A stretch of 64,000 nucleotides of DNA, taken from Eretmocerus hayati. Lineage: Eukaryota > Arthropoda > Insecta > Hymenoptera > Aphelinidae. The notes under the pieces were generated by a model. It made no database searches. It was not told the origin of the DNA and saw nothing but the letters and a program-made list of their open reading frames with translations. A program made the position numbers and the translations under genes. How positions within the stretch are numbered: the stretch's first letter is position 1; every line of letters starts with the position of its first letter. The DNA lies in assembly GCA_029851415.1 (NCBI GenBank), contig CM056742.1, forward strand, positions 144,961,121-145,025,120. The letters run 5' to 3'. Of this stretch, positions 1 to 11,800 are shown piece after piece.

Positions 1-2813
1 TTGCAAATAAATTCCAAGATAAATACAAAAGTCACCAGAGGAAAAAGAACGTTTGAGAATTCACTCTTCGTGATGATTCACGGCATACTTAGCAATGTAA
101 TTATCAAAGTTCATGACATCGAACGTAGTGCGAATGTTGAAAAAAATATGGGATTAGCGATTGGGACAATTATTCGCATACGCACGTAGAAAAATTTCAA
201 TACGAAATCCATTTGCGTATTTTGATATGTAATCATCTAAAATTCTGAAATCAAAATTAACAAAGCAGTTTACAAAATTCAAATATGTAAACAGTGCAAG
301 TATACCTGATATACTCATCATTCGCTCAAAATTCCAAGGAAACCAAAATGTACATACGTATAGTTGATACATTATCTGAAAAACGTGAGAAAACATACGT
401 TGTCAATGACTAAACGTTCGAAGAGTAATAAAGATTTGAAAAATGTTTCATAAACATCATAATTATGTTCATTCTGTATTATTGGCATTATCTAATGTAA
501 CATTTCATTATTACTAATGACTTGGTTGATTAAACAAGTAAACCTACATCATGCATTCCAAAAATAATATTCCATGACGTGGTTGTATTAGCTTTGTCAT
601 AACTCCTTCTTTCATATGACCTCAAAACAATGCCAATCAGATACGATACAGAGTTTCAGTTGAATGTCTGAGGATGGCTGTATTTTAGTTGGAATCAATC
701 AATTTCATCCATGAAGACACAGTAGCTGTCGAAAGCGCAATTGGAATATTTTAAACTATTTTTTCAGACATTCTTCATTAGCCCTCCCACCTCATCAATA
801 AATTGTGTTAAGAAACCACGTAAAAATTTTTATACTCATAGACTACTGATAAGTACATAGTTTCATTGAATAAATCCAGAATGATCAAACTCTAAAAAGT
901 CGTGATTTCCTTTTGAAATATAAGATCTAGACGACTTGTAGCTAACGGATTTTTAGTCCCTCTGCTAAAAGTTGATTGATTTTCTATCAAATTTGTGAAT
1001 CAGGAGAGTTAAGCCTTTGACCAAACGTCAGATTCAAAGATGAATTTCGTGCTTAACCAGTATTGTGGTTGAAACCCCAATCAATCGGTTGCAGTTTTTT
1101 CCTAAAAATTTATTCCAGGTTACATACGAAATTTAATAGATGATTCAACAGCTTTCTCTTCTTCCTATTTGGCCTGTTTTATTCACAACTGAAAAGATTC
1201 GTTAAGTAAAACTGCTTTTTGGTCTCATCTCAAAACTGCAAGACACATTTGTGATCAGGAAGTATAAGATGTTGGAATACAAGATGAGCTACTGCTCGGT
1301 GATTTATCATGTGCGACAAAATGTGAACTTCATCGACATTGAAAATGTCGAGGCCGAAGAATGTCGACCATGAATTATTAACACCTGATGACTCCAACCT
1401 TGCGCCCAGCCTTTCCATGAAGCATAGCTATTACCTCTTGAAGAGAACCAAGAATACGTGGCAGAAATATCGAGTCAAAGTAAATTGTACTTTTCATACT
1501 TTACTGCAACTAATATGAAAATCTGAGAAATTATTTTCTTCGCTAACGAGATGGAAAATCTTGAAAGCTGGTTTTTTCGAGGAAGATGGATTGTTCCTGA
1601 TTTCTCACCAACAATTATCATTTGGTAGGTCGAAAATAAAATCTGCTTCGATTTACATTGTACGGAGAGACAAAAAAACAGTATTAACTCAAAAATAACA
1701 GTCCCTATTGACTAATCGTCCTTGACTTTGACTTTATAAACCTATTCATCAATGATGTAAATACGTCATCTCATGGACATTCGGATATCACATGATAGGC
1801 ACATGCTTGGAATATCATTGACCATATGATGCGATTAGATGACCTCCTCATACTCGCATAATCAATGCACAAACATTCAGTTGGTTAAACGTTGGATTCT
1901 TAGATTAATATCTCGCTAAATAGTTAGCTGACATAGTACCCGGATAGATATAAGAATTGTCGTGCAGCTTTGAAAAAATACTTATTTTCCGGCATAATCT
2001 TCTGAGCTCTTTCTCAAGTTGCTTGTTATTTTAAACTCTGAAGCAAAAACGTTGAGGATTTTTATGGGGAAGTTATTGAACAATTTTGATCAACTTCTAA
2101 TTCTTTAATTGAGTTCATTTATGCATATTTTTCGATTTATTTTTCTAACCAATAGAGGCTTGCACCATTGTGTTATCGTGTACAACGTCTGCTTATCGGT
2201 TTTCTACGCAAGTACAAGCGTGAACTGCCCCCTCCCCCCCTCTAGTTTTGAAATCTAATGCTTGGGCAACGCGCTGAAAACGAAAAATGAGAATTCATCA
2301 ACATTGATGATTTCCTAATCTCTATATCTGGTCAAGCATATTCGCGCTGGGGAATAGATATTTTATAAAGATGAGGGTCATATCCATTTGCGTCAATTTC
2401 TATCTAGAATTTTCAACACTGCTTGAACGGCAAACTTCTCCATCTTACAGTCGTTACTTCATCATTCACCAACATTGAAGCATGACGTTTGATGCACTTT
2501 ATTTAATAACAACCTATTTTTTTGCTATGATCTTGAACTTAGACATTGTTATGAGTATGAGGTTTCGTTGCCCACTCTTCGACTACAAATTTCGACCAAA
2601 AACCAGCCATGATATGGAGCTCTAGTCTTAGTCTATAACTCTAAAAATGGTCAATGATATCTGGTCAAAACGACGAAACAGTACTTATAGCCGAACAATG
2701 ATAAGAATTATATAAATTGCAGAAACAACTAAATCACAGAGAGATAAACCCTCTTTCTGATCAGAAATGAGGGCTCAAGTCACCTGCTTTCCTATGACAA
2801 AACAAATAGGGTA
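1..2813. other. AT-rich intergenic sequence, no gene seen
   Basis: I see no gene here. Open frames are short, unrelated to anything I recognise and lack convincing splice signals. The one structured piece is about 1062-1120. It resembles the outer end of the large foldback at 10.9-11.6 kb: both carry TTGTGGTTGAAAC followed by CGATTGCA or CGGTTGCA and a T-run with CC. It is probably a truncated relative of that repeat. Confidence 0.5.
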
Positions 2814-4920
2814 GAGCGGGGTGAATTTGGACAAGTTTAGTAGTGGGCTATCTGGCGATGCTTGAACCTTGGCGCGCTACGAAGCCTCCAAGCATAACTA
2901 AACAATAGGTTGCGAAAAAAATCTTTGAATCCCAAAGTCTTAGCATTCAATAAAACTTGGGGAAAACCTGTCCAAATTCGCCATCGTTTTTGGGGCACTT
3001 TTGATCAAAATTTGGGGCAAATTGGGACAGCCATTCAAAATCGAGGCATACGGCAATATTCTTCGACTATTCGAGTCAAATCTATCCACTAAAACACGTG
3101 GTAATAACCCAAAATCAAGAGGGGAACCCGCCCGTGATATTGACTTTCTCTCTTAGCCTTAGCGGGCGAGTCATTTTTATGCAATTTTTGAACATTATTG
3201 AAATAGGCAGTTCATGCGATATAGTCTCCAACAGCCGACAACCAATTTGCAGATCTAAAGAATCGATCTTTTGGTTGGAAGCAGCAAATGGGAGAGTTAA
3301 CACACTGGCAGAGACTTTTGTTCTCTAATCTGACTTCTAAGATGGTTTTTTATATCGGAGCATACACCTTTTCACTCATGTTCAATCATCTGACTTATCC
3401 TCACCCTTCTGCGCTTCGATAAATTCACACAAGTGTACACGCGCAATCATCCCCGAAAAATACATGTGCGAAATACGCCGAGGTCAACCTGTCCACGAAT
3501 ACCCCCACACGTTTTTTTCGTAAAATTGCGATTATTTGGGTCCCATTTGACCGATTTTGAACAGCGATGGCTAAAAGTCTTCGTTTTGTAATGCAGATTT
3601 TGATCTCAAAGAGCCGTTAAGCCTATTCACTACTAGGGAAGAGGAGTGAATTATTCCATTTTTTAAAATAACCCGCGTGAAGCCCTCCAAAAATACCCTT
3701 ATGTCAAAGAGGACTCCGAGTATCGTTAGAGCCGGTCTTACCACCAAAAACCATGAAAAACCATTGTCTGTAATGGCACTGAAAATGTATTTGAGTAGTT
3801 CCGTTGAAACTTCAACATTTGGAGGCCGAAAATGTGCCAACCCCAAATCCCACTTCGGAAGTTTCTGACATATATTTTTCGACTTTTTCAAACATATAAT
3901 GTATAATTCAACTCGCGCGCGGATTGAAAAATTTCCACCCATCGGTACCATAAGGATAACACGTATAACACGGTAGTGGCGCACGGAACCTGACATTTGA
4001 CACAAAAATTGATGTCATGGCCAAACGATTCAAGCTACAGTCTTGAGGTTTTGGGGTTTTCAGTTGGCCATCAGATACTTTGAAAAAAACTGACCAGGAC
4101 CTCCGTAATCTTGCGTTTAAGGGTCGCGCTAGTGTCACACGGAACTGACCAAAAAAGTTAGTAAAACCAGATTTTCGTGGAAAAGAGCTCCGCAAAGTAT
4201 AGAAATCAATTTTTTCGAAATTCTGAGGCATGGAAAAGTTGGGCCTGACGATTCACTTCAAGGATAAATTGGTGCGGAAAAGTGTAGAATGAGGCAAATT
4301 CACTTTTATCGAGGAAAACTGAGGGAGTAAAATTTCAAGTAAAACTACGCCACAAAATGTATGTGCTCCGCGCACATGCAAAAAGTGGTCTTTGGACTTT
4401 TATTGGGAAGTGACATCCATGTTAAATTCTGGGGGCATGCAATAGTTCACGACTCGCCGCAGATGGCGCTGTCTAGTAACAAGTCCGTGTTAATCTCGGG
4501 GCATGCGGCCGCCATGTTTGACCTTGATGTCACATCCCAATAGCAATGGAATTTGGTGCTCAATGGCATTGTATTTGATAAGTTTGCCCGTCCGAATCTC
4601 AAACGAGCCTCACAGTGGCGCTCCACGCTCACAAAGTCCGAAAAAAGGAAAACCACAACGCACGGAACTAACATTTTGACTCGTTTTTCGATGATAATTT
4701 TTTTGGGTGGCCTTGGATCGCCAAACTAATGATTGCGTCGAAAAGAGCACCAAAAATACGTCCAAAATAACTTCTACGAATTTTTCCCCAAGCGTTTTAA
4801 GGATTCGTACAAGCAGGCACACATTATTTCAAAATTTCCACAGAACTACTCATTTCGCGGCGGAAATCTAGGCTCACCCCCAACCGAGCTATATCTCGCT
4901 AGTCCAAGTTCGCCCCGGTC
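2814..4920. mobile_element. TIR-bounded element of unknown superfamily, about 2.1 kb
   Basis: The left end (2814-2835) begins GAGCGGGGTGAATTTGGACA. The reverse complement of the right end (4899-4920) reads GACCGGGGCGAACTTGGACT. That is a 22-bp inverted pair with about five mismatches. A third, internal copy of the motif in the opposite orientation lies at 2967-2982, so 2814-2982 could also fold back on its own. The motif (G/A)CACGGAAC-TGAC recurs around 3976, 4132 and 4650, showing internal repetition. I find no transposase: the longest frame, 3571-4005 minus, resembles nothing I recognise. No clean target-site duplication is visible, so the exact ends are uncertain. The terminal motif is close to that of the element at 15792-16791. 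Confidence 0.45.
4401..4542. mobile_element. MITE, about 140 bp, inserted in the larger element
   Basis: The inverted ends are TATTGGGAAGTGACATC on the left and, read as reverse complement, TATTGGGATGTGACATC on the right, one mismatch in 17. The outermost TA on each side could be a TA target duplication, as made by Tc1/mariner-type transposases, but with TIRs this cannot be separated from the repeat itself. The interior carries a GCATGC pair and a GCCATGTTTGACCTTGATGTCA stretch resembling the interior of the MITE at 58168-58318. There is no coding capacity. Confidence 0.55.
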
Positions 4921-7900
4921 TTCCCTGCGTATTACCAATTCTAAGAAGATCACGTGCTCTGTATGAAAAATGATTTGACTACTACTAGATTGACCTGCCT
5001 TACCGTCCCTATACATTGAGCAAATGACTCACCGCAGACCAATAGCAAACGCTTGCAATCATGTGTAATCGAGTGACGGTAATACGTGAAGTGAGAAATC
5101 GCAAGTGCAATCATATTGGAAAAGCACATGGCATATCAATGCACTCTCAGCAATTTTCTTTATCGCTAAAATTCGCTGATTAGTAAACACGAGCGCGTGC
5201 GAGTGACTCGATATAAAAGTACAGCAAGGGTCAGGTCACACAAGCCGTTAACGCGAAAAACACGATTGCATAAATGCACGGGTGATAGAGCGATAAGGCC
5301 TTTAAGGAAAGTTCACGAAATAACCAGAGAATTTAAAGGAACACTAACTAAATAGAATTTTGCAACTCGATGAATTTTACCTGTTCAACAGTTGTAGTCG
5401 GGATCAAAAAAATTGTCACTCTAATTATAAAGATCAAAAGTGCACCATGACTAATTAAGTTGAGCTTTTGCCCTTCTCAAAAATTTGATGAAATATGGTA
5501 ATTGAAAATATAAAACTTGCCCAAACATACTGATGAATGTCGCTTCAGCGGCTCGAGCAACAGCTGAAAACATGAGTTTGATAAAAATCTTTCGGATTTC
5601 TGGAGGGATTTGATGGATGTGCTGGAGCACAATCCACCGCTGACTTTTTGTAAACTCTTGGAATTTATTAGAAATAAAATTGGTAACTGTTACTGGAGTA
5701 ACATGCAGACTTGCAATGAGCATGGTAGGTACATATGTAGAGTGCGTGGATAAGACATTCATAATGAATCAGGGGTGTCAATATAGAACGTAGTACTAAC
5801 TTGGATGGAGGGCAATGTTCTCCACGCCAGTATCGGTAGTCTCAGTGGTAGTGAAGCTATAAGTGAATGAAACTCTTGCACAAACAAGAGGGGTGGTTTG
5901 TGGTGATGTCGTGAATTCTGTTAGAATGAACTAACAAAGTTCTGTGTTTCACAATTTCATAAGCAGTGTATAAAATCATGAAAAAATGACGTGAATGAAA
6001 TTTTGTTAATTTCTATTAAGCAATCATTATAAAATAACAATACTTTCATCCTTGATTTTACCAGCAATTTCTATACGATTCACTGATAAATCATATAGTT
6101 CTCATGGAAGAAAATCAAGAGGTTATTTCATTTGTTCATTCATATATAACTAATTTCTCAAGTCTTTAAACTATACTGATATAAATGCCTTGGCATTTGG
6201 ATATTCTCACGAATCAATAAATGTATTGTACAACTAGCAAAATTTTCTTATTCTCATAATTGATAATGAACTGTCAAGGAAGGGAATCATTGTGTATTTA
6301 GGATACCTTTTGAGTAAATCTTTTTTTCTGGGAAAACGTACTTGAAAGGATTTCTATGGAAATCTCAAACAGTTTTATTACAACATTTAGTAGATTTTGA
6401 ACAGAGTTACTTTTTAAAACTTTAATTGAATACAATTATTGATGAATTTTTGATTTCAGAAATTGTATTAATTCGATCCAACAGTATAAGAAGTCGATCA
6501 AAACAGAACATAGTCTAGTTCATATTGATGATGCAATATGCTTTTGAAAGAGGAAAAGTTGAGAATACGCTGACCATTCAGTTGAGAAATTTCTTCATCT
6601 AATAGCATAGAATGTCAGCGTTTTATTTTTTTTATCCGGATTGTCTGTCGTCAATCTTAACCAAGCACTATATCACTTCACACTCATCATCTCATTTTTC
6701 AAACCAAACAAGAATTCGGGCACTAAAACTAACGAAGCTTCTTTTCCAATAATCTGTTATTTGAGCTCTTTCGAATCGCTATTGTCGATGCATGTTGAAA
6801 TTGAAAACAATGACAAAAAATCATGAATGAAAAAACTATCTTTTCGATACACTGTGCGAGAAAGTAACTTTTCTGCCCTGATTTTCCACTTTCTCTCACA
6901 GTTTGTCAAAAAATAGTATTCGATGCACGGGTGTAAAACTTATTTCTCGCATCCTCGCGTTGATTCCGACCTTCGACTACGGCTCAGGCCGGAAACCCAA
7001 CACTCGGACGCGAAAAAAATTTTTTCAACCCTTGTATCAAAATGTACTAATTTTTTCAAATTAAAGGCTTTGGCTATTCTCCTATGAAATAGTACACCAT
7101 TACCCTCGCCATTACCTATTGGGCGCGCACGATCAATTCGGGCGCTAGGACAGTTTATTTCCCGGGTAAAGCGAGGTGTTAAAATGATAAAAATTGAATT
7201 TATGTTGTTTTTTAAAGGTTACCTCAAGATCGTGCTCTCTGACATCAAGGAAAAGTGAGTTATCTCAATTTCGCTTCTCAGAGAGATTGAACTCATTCAT
7301 ATTCAATTTGAAGATATGGTAAAGTGCCATTTTGATCAATACTTTTTTGTATTTTTTCCATACGCAGCCCGATGGAAGAATGTTGGTGAGAATATCATTA
7401 GATACTTAGTCGAGCTGGTCTCAATTTCGAAGCTATAATATTCGATCTTAGCGTTTGACGCAGGATGGGAAATCCCCCCAGCTGTTGCAATAAATTTTCC
7501 ACCCTTGTATTGGATTCCACATGAGATAAAATATATGATGACACATCGAAAGACCAATTATAGCAAATATATTGTCCGAATCCTGAGTGAAAGTAAATGA
7601 TGAGTTTTTTAACGAACAGCAAGATAGATCAATGGTTTCTGTATGCTTTTTTGATACTTGAAATTCTTTGCGCATGAAAGATCATATGAAAAAATACCAG
7701 AACACGAGTCTTGCTTGTCCATCAGCGATCCCATTATTGATGGGCATTCAAACAACTAAGTTTCATCGTCGTGAAACTGCAAAATAATTCCTTTTCCAAA
7801 AAAAACTTGACGAGATGAAAGATTTTCAGGAGAAAAATTTTTTTACACACTTTTTTTGTTAGACGGTCAATAAAACTTCATGATATTGCTCCATAGCTCA

Positions 7901-8559
7901 AGTACTCTTTAGTATCCTTATACATACATTAGATTCATGCAAAAAATAACACGAAGTCCTTGACACACAAGGCTTTGGGGCAGAGCACATGAAGCATACT
8001 AGTGAATGTAGATATACGTAATGACATAATATCTTTCACCGATTCGCCTAGGAATTATCCTTGCGAATGAACGACATGATCTGAAGTACTCTTGTTCTTG
8101 ATGAAAACGGGTTTATAGTCTCTTCTTCAGGTTGATTTCATCAAATTCGCACATTCCGAGGATGATTTCCGAGTAAACCTGTGAATAAAGGCATTTTTGC
8201 TATCAAGTGTAGTCACACTGATTGTGAATGAGATTCTGAATAAATCCAAAGATCAGGGGTGTCATAACCTTCGAATCTACTTGATGTTAGAAAGGAATGT
8301 TCCAAATATGTCATTATAAGTCAAAAGAATTGACAACTTAAGTCACGTTCTCACGTGTGAAACTAGACGCTCTCCATATTTGAGCTTTGAACTGCACATA
8401 ATGCAACAGTCAAACTTTTTTCTTGACACTCCTCTCAATATTTAATCATTACAATTCAATAATCGGAAGATGTCTCTGTATCTTACTCTCAAAGCTATAA
8501 CATCAACTTTGATATGTACTCTGAAGCATAATAACTAATTTGCTTTTTTTTATTTTCAG
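4921..8559. other. Region upstream of the Ptr coding exons
   Basis: There is no confident gene. Because Ptr exon 1 starts directly behind a splice acceptor, at least one untranslated Ptr exon and the promoter should lie in or beyond this stretch. The best-looking core promoter by eye is TATAAAAG at 5212-5219 with TCACAC at 5236-5241, but its spacing is slightly short and nothing links it to Ptr. A 103-codon minus-strand frame (5451-5762) is discussed under findings. A hairpin repeat occupies 6854-7054. The rest is AT-rich sequence without visible structure. Confidence 0.35.
6854..7054. repeat. Foldback repeat, CTCGGG-core / AATAGTA-end family
   Basis: Two adjoining hairpins. The first (about 6852-6901) pairs CTGTGCGAGAAAGT with ACTTTCTCTCACAG. 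The second (6910-7054) starts AAAATAGTA and ends TACTAATTTT. Its arms TCGCATCCTCGCGTTG and CAACACTCGGACGCGA pair with few mismatches. Its centre holds TCCGACCTTCG and GGCTCAGGCCGGAAA, the degenerate form of a core found again three times at 21.3-21.8 kb. It has no coding capacity. The GTGCGAGAAAGTAAC piece also occurs at 41551 and 42924. Confidence 0.6.
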
Positions 8560-8562
8560 AAA

Positions 8563-8836
8563 ATGATAAAAATAACATGCGTGGATGATTTGTTATGCAA
8601 GTTTTTCCACAAAATTGGTCTGGTTGTTGGTCGACATCCAGGATACTTCATTATTGTCCCGGTATTGCTTGCGTGCATCTGTTTTACTGGATATCAACAA
8701 ATTCGTTATGAAATTGATCCAGAGTATCTATTTTCTCCGGTCAATGGACCGGGAAAATACGAGAGAGCGGTCGCTGAGGAGCATTTCAAAGTGAACTATA
8801 GCGCTCATTTCAGCATAGCAAGGATAACGAGGCCAG
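8563..8836 (+). CDS. Ptr: Ptr coding exon 1 (start codon, TM1)
   Basis: The ATG at 8563 lies three bases behind the acceptor TATTTTCAG (8551-8559), so transcription must start in an upstream untranslated exon. It is the first Met in frame and gives the usual Ptr N-terminus: a short cytoplasmic stretch, RHPGYF, then TM1. The exon encodes residues 1-91 and the first base of codon 92. The donor is CCAG|GTAAC. Reading on past the donor gives a stop after 9 codons. Confidence 0.93.
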
Positions 8837-11800
8837 GTAACAATTTCATTCTTGCTGTGTTATGAAAAGAATGAAAGCTCAATTCTCCTAACTGATCAAA
8901 TATTGCATAAATAATTATATGATGCAGGAATCGGGTTGTAAGATCGAGTCACAAAAATTTTTGAGGCTCTCCATTATACTTCGTTACATTAATTTCATAA
9001 AATCAAATTCAATCTAAAATTCGAAGAAAACGATGATAGAATTACGAGATCTTTTCTCCTGAGATTGATCAACCGACAAACTTCTTCTCAATTCCGAAAT
9101 TATTTTCCACAATCCTTTGGGAGGATTTAATATCATACGAAACTCACGTTACAATCTTAATAATGGAATTCAAAGTGATTTTCTGGTTTACCAATTACAA
9201 TTTAACAACACAAATGATTACAGGACGTTTTGGACACGTTATCGTCATTCCCAAGGATGGCGATAAAAATATGTTACGAAGAGTCATTTGGGAAGAGCTA
9301 AGAGTTCTCGATGGAATAATAAGAAACGTGTCTGCGGTATACGAAGGTGAAGTTTTCACTTACAATCAAATATGTGCACGATGGATCGATCAATGCTTTA
9401 CAAACGATGTCCTGAATCTCGATACTATCCTTGGGTGAGTATACGAGGAACATAATCTACAAATAAGATTAATTTTGTTGAAACTTGATTTCTTCACAAG
9501 TATGACCTCTCAAAACTATTTAGTATCAATTGATGTGGAATGATTTTTTATGTAATTTTTTAGGGACGTGGAAGATGGAAAATTGAATCTAACATTCCCA
9601 ATTATGATCAACCCAGTGACATGGGATGCCCATATATTCCCAGTTTGGTTCGGTGGAAGTATTGTCAGCGAAGACAACATACTAGAATCTGCGCCATCGT
9701 TGCAAATGGGCTACTTCCTGACTGTCGATACCCCACGACAAAATGCCATGTGAGTAGTTCAAAGTTCAAGTGCATATGAAATAGACTGTAATTATTGTGA
9801 TATTCTATCATCGATGGGTGGCGGATGTACCGAAATTGCAGAATAGTGGAAACGTTTGTATAGAGAGTAACTAATTTCTCCTTTCATAGCATAACACAAA
9901 TAGGTTATACTTCGTATCAGAACTAAATTCAAAGATCGTCTCGGAATTCTCTCTCAGTCATTTGGAAAGTACTAGAACAATTTCAAATGTCAAATCGCCA
10001 TAGAGAACAGAGCCAATGTGTTTTTGGTGAAAACATGAATTCATTTTCGACGAATACAGTAATTGACTTTTTTCAAATCATAAAAAAAGTATTCCCTAAC
10101 ATTCGTGTACAAAGATAAGATCTTTGTATTTGATCAATCTCGAAAACCTTGATATCATTGAAAATGATCCATTTTTATTCTCCTTACAGAAAAAAGTGTT
10201 GAACCTATATTCTTTTTTGTCTTTATTTTTAAACTTTCATCATTCATAAGCTGATAAATAAAGAACCTTTTACAATTTCTTGATTGACTTGCAAATCTCT
10301 CTTCTGACTGTTTTTATTCAACATATCTTAGAAGATAAAGGCTTGCTGAAGTTACAGTCTCAACATGATGTGAAGTACGCACAGTCTTATACATTTTCTT
10401 CAGGAACGAAAACAGTCTCTGAGTACAGTTTTTTTTTTACAAATCGATGACAAGAGTACTGTGCTCCTTAATAAAAGACTGCATACTCATTAATGAATTC
10501 GTATGGCAATTCTGAATTTCAGTGGTCTAAAATGGGAAGAGGCATTCCTAGATGCGGTTGGCAAAGCCGAAGAAGGTGGCCGCTTCAAGCACATTAGCGT
10601 GGCAAGGTTCGCTTCGCGTACCCTCGAGCTTGAATTTGAAGCGAATACGCAAACGGTCATCCCTTACTACACTTCAACGTTCACCTTCATGGCCCTTTTT
10701 TCCGTAGTTACTTGCATGATGACTGACTGGGTTCGTAGCAAACCCTGGCTCGGTCTTCTTGGTAACGTTTCAGCTGGAATGGCAACCGTTGCGGCTTTTG
10801 GACTTTGTTGCTATCTCGGCGTTGAGTTTATCGGTATCAACTTGGCTGCACCATTCCTCATGATCGGTAAGTAATAACTTGCATAGGTACTTGTTTCCAT
10901 GCATACATTGTAAAAAATCGATTGACTTTTCACCAAATTGATCAACCACCTAGAGCTCAAAAGTCAACCAGAAGGTTGTCGTTTCAAACATTAGTTGGCT
11001 TTCGAGTGCAACCACTGCTTGGAAATTTCACTACTGCGAACGTGGGGATGAATACGGAACCCATCGAATTGATGGGTGGTGGGCCCCGGACGACATTATT
11101 TGATAAAAAAAAACAAGTTCCATCATAGTTTTTGGTGAACAAATAAAATAAACGGTTAAGGGTCAGCTCCGTGATCTTTTTCGGTCAATAATCTATCGCT
11201 TTGGCGGTGGTCATATCCGGATGGGTGAACGCCCGCGTATGCTAGTGTGGTTAGGCAGAACCAGATGGCTAGTCACCATTCCGGATATGACCGCCCCAGA
11301 AAGTTCCTTAATCAGGATTTTCGACTGAAAAGGCTCACGGGAACGCCACCACCCTCGTTTATTTCTATTTGATTATGAAAAATCACGAAGAAACTTGTTT
11401 TTCAGACCCAAAAATTTCGTTCGGAGATCACGACCTATCAATCTCATGGTTCCCGTGATCATCACCATATTTGCAGAAGTAAAATTCTCAACTAGTGGTT
11501 GCCGATACAAGCCAACCAGTTGGTTGGTTTTTGGTGTCGACTCATGGTTGTGGTTGAAACTGCATCCCACCGATTGCAACTTTTTCCACAATATTTTACA
11601 GAATTATGCTTTTTTTTTAATTTCCCGGAATTATTGTTTTGTTGATTCCAAATAGTATTTTCGAGGCTATTTTGATAGAACCGGTTATTTGAAAAAGGTA
11701 AATTCCAGTCTTTAGCTATCTAAACATATTTATAACTGGAATAGTTCTGATGCAATATGTATTGCATTATTGTTGGTCGCTAATCTTGGGCATAGGTCAA

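Noticed and set aside
3571..4005. 144-codon minus-strand frame as transposase
   Set aside because: No catalytic motif or recognisable domain; overlaps repetitive sequence and an opposite-strand frame.
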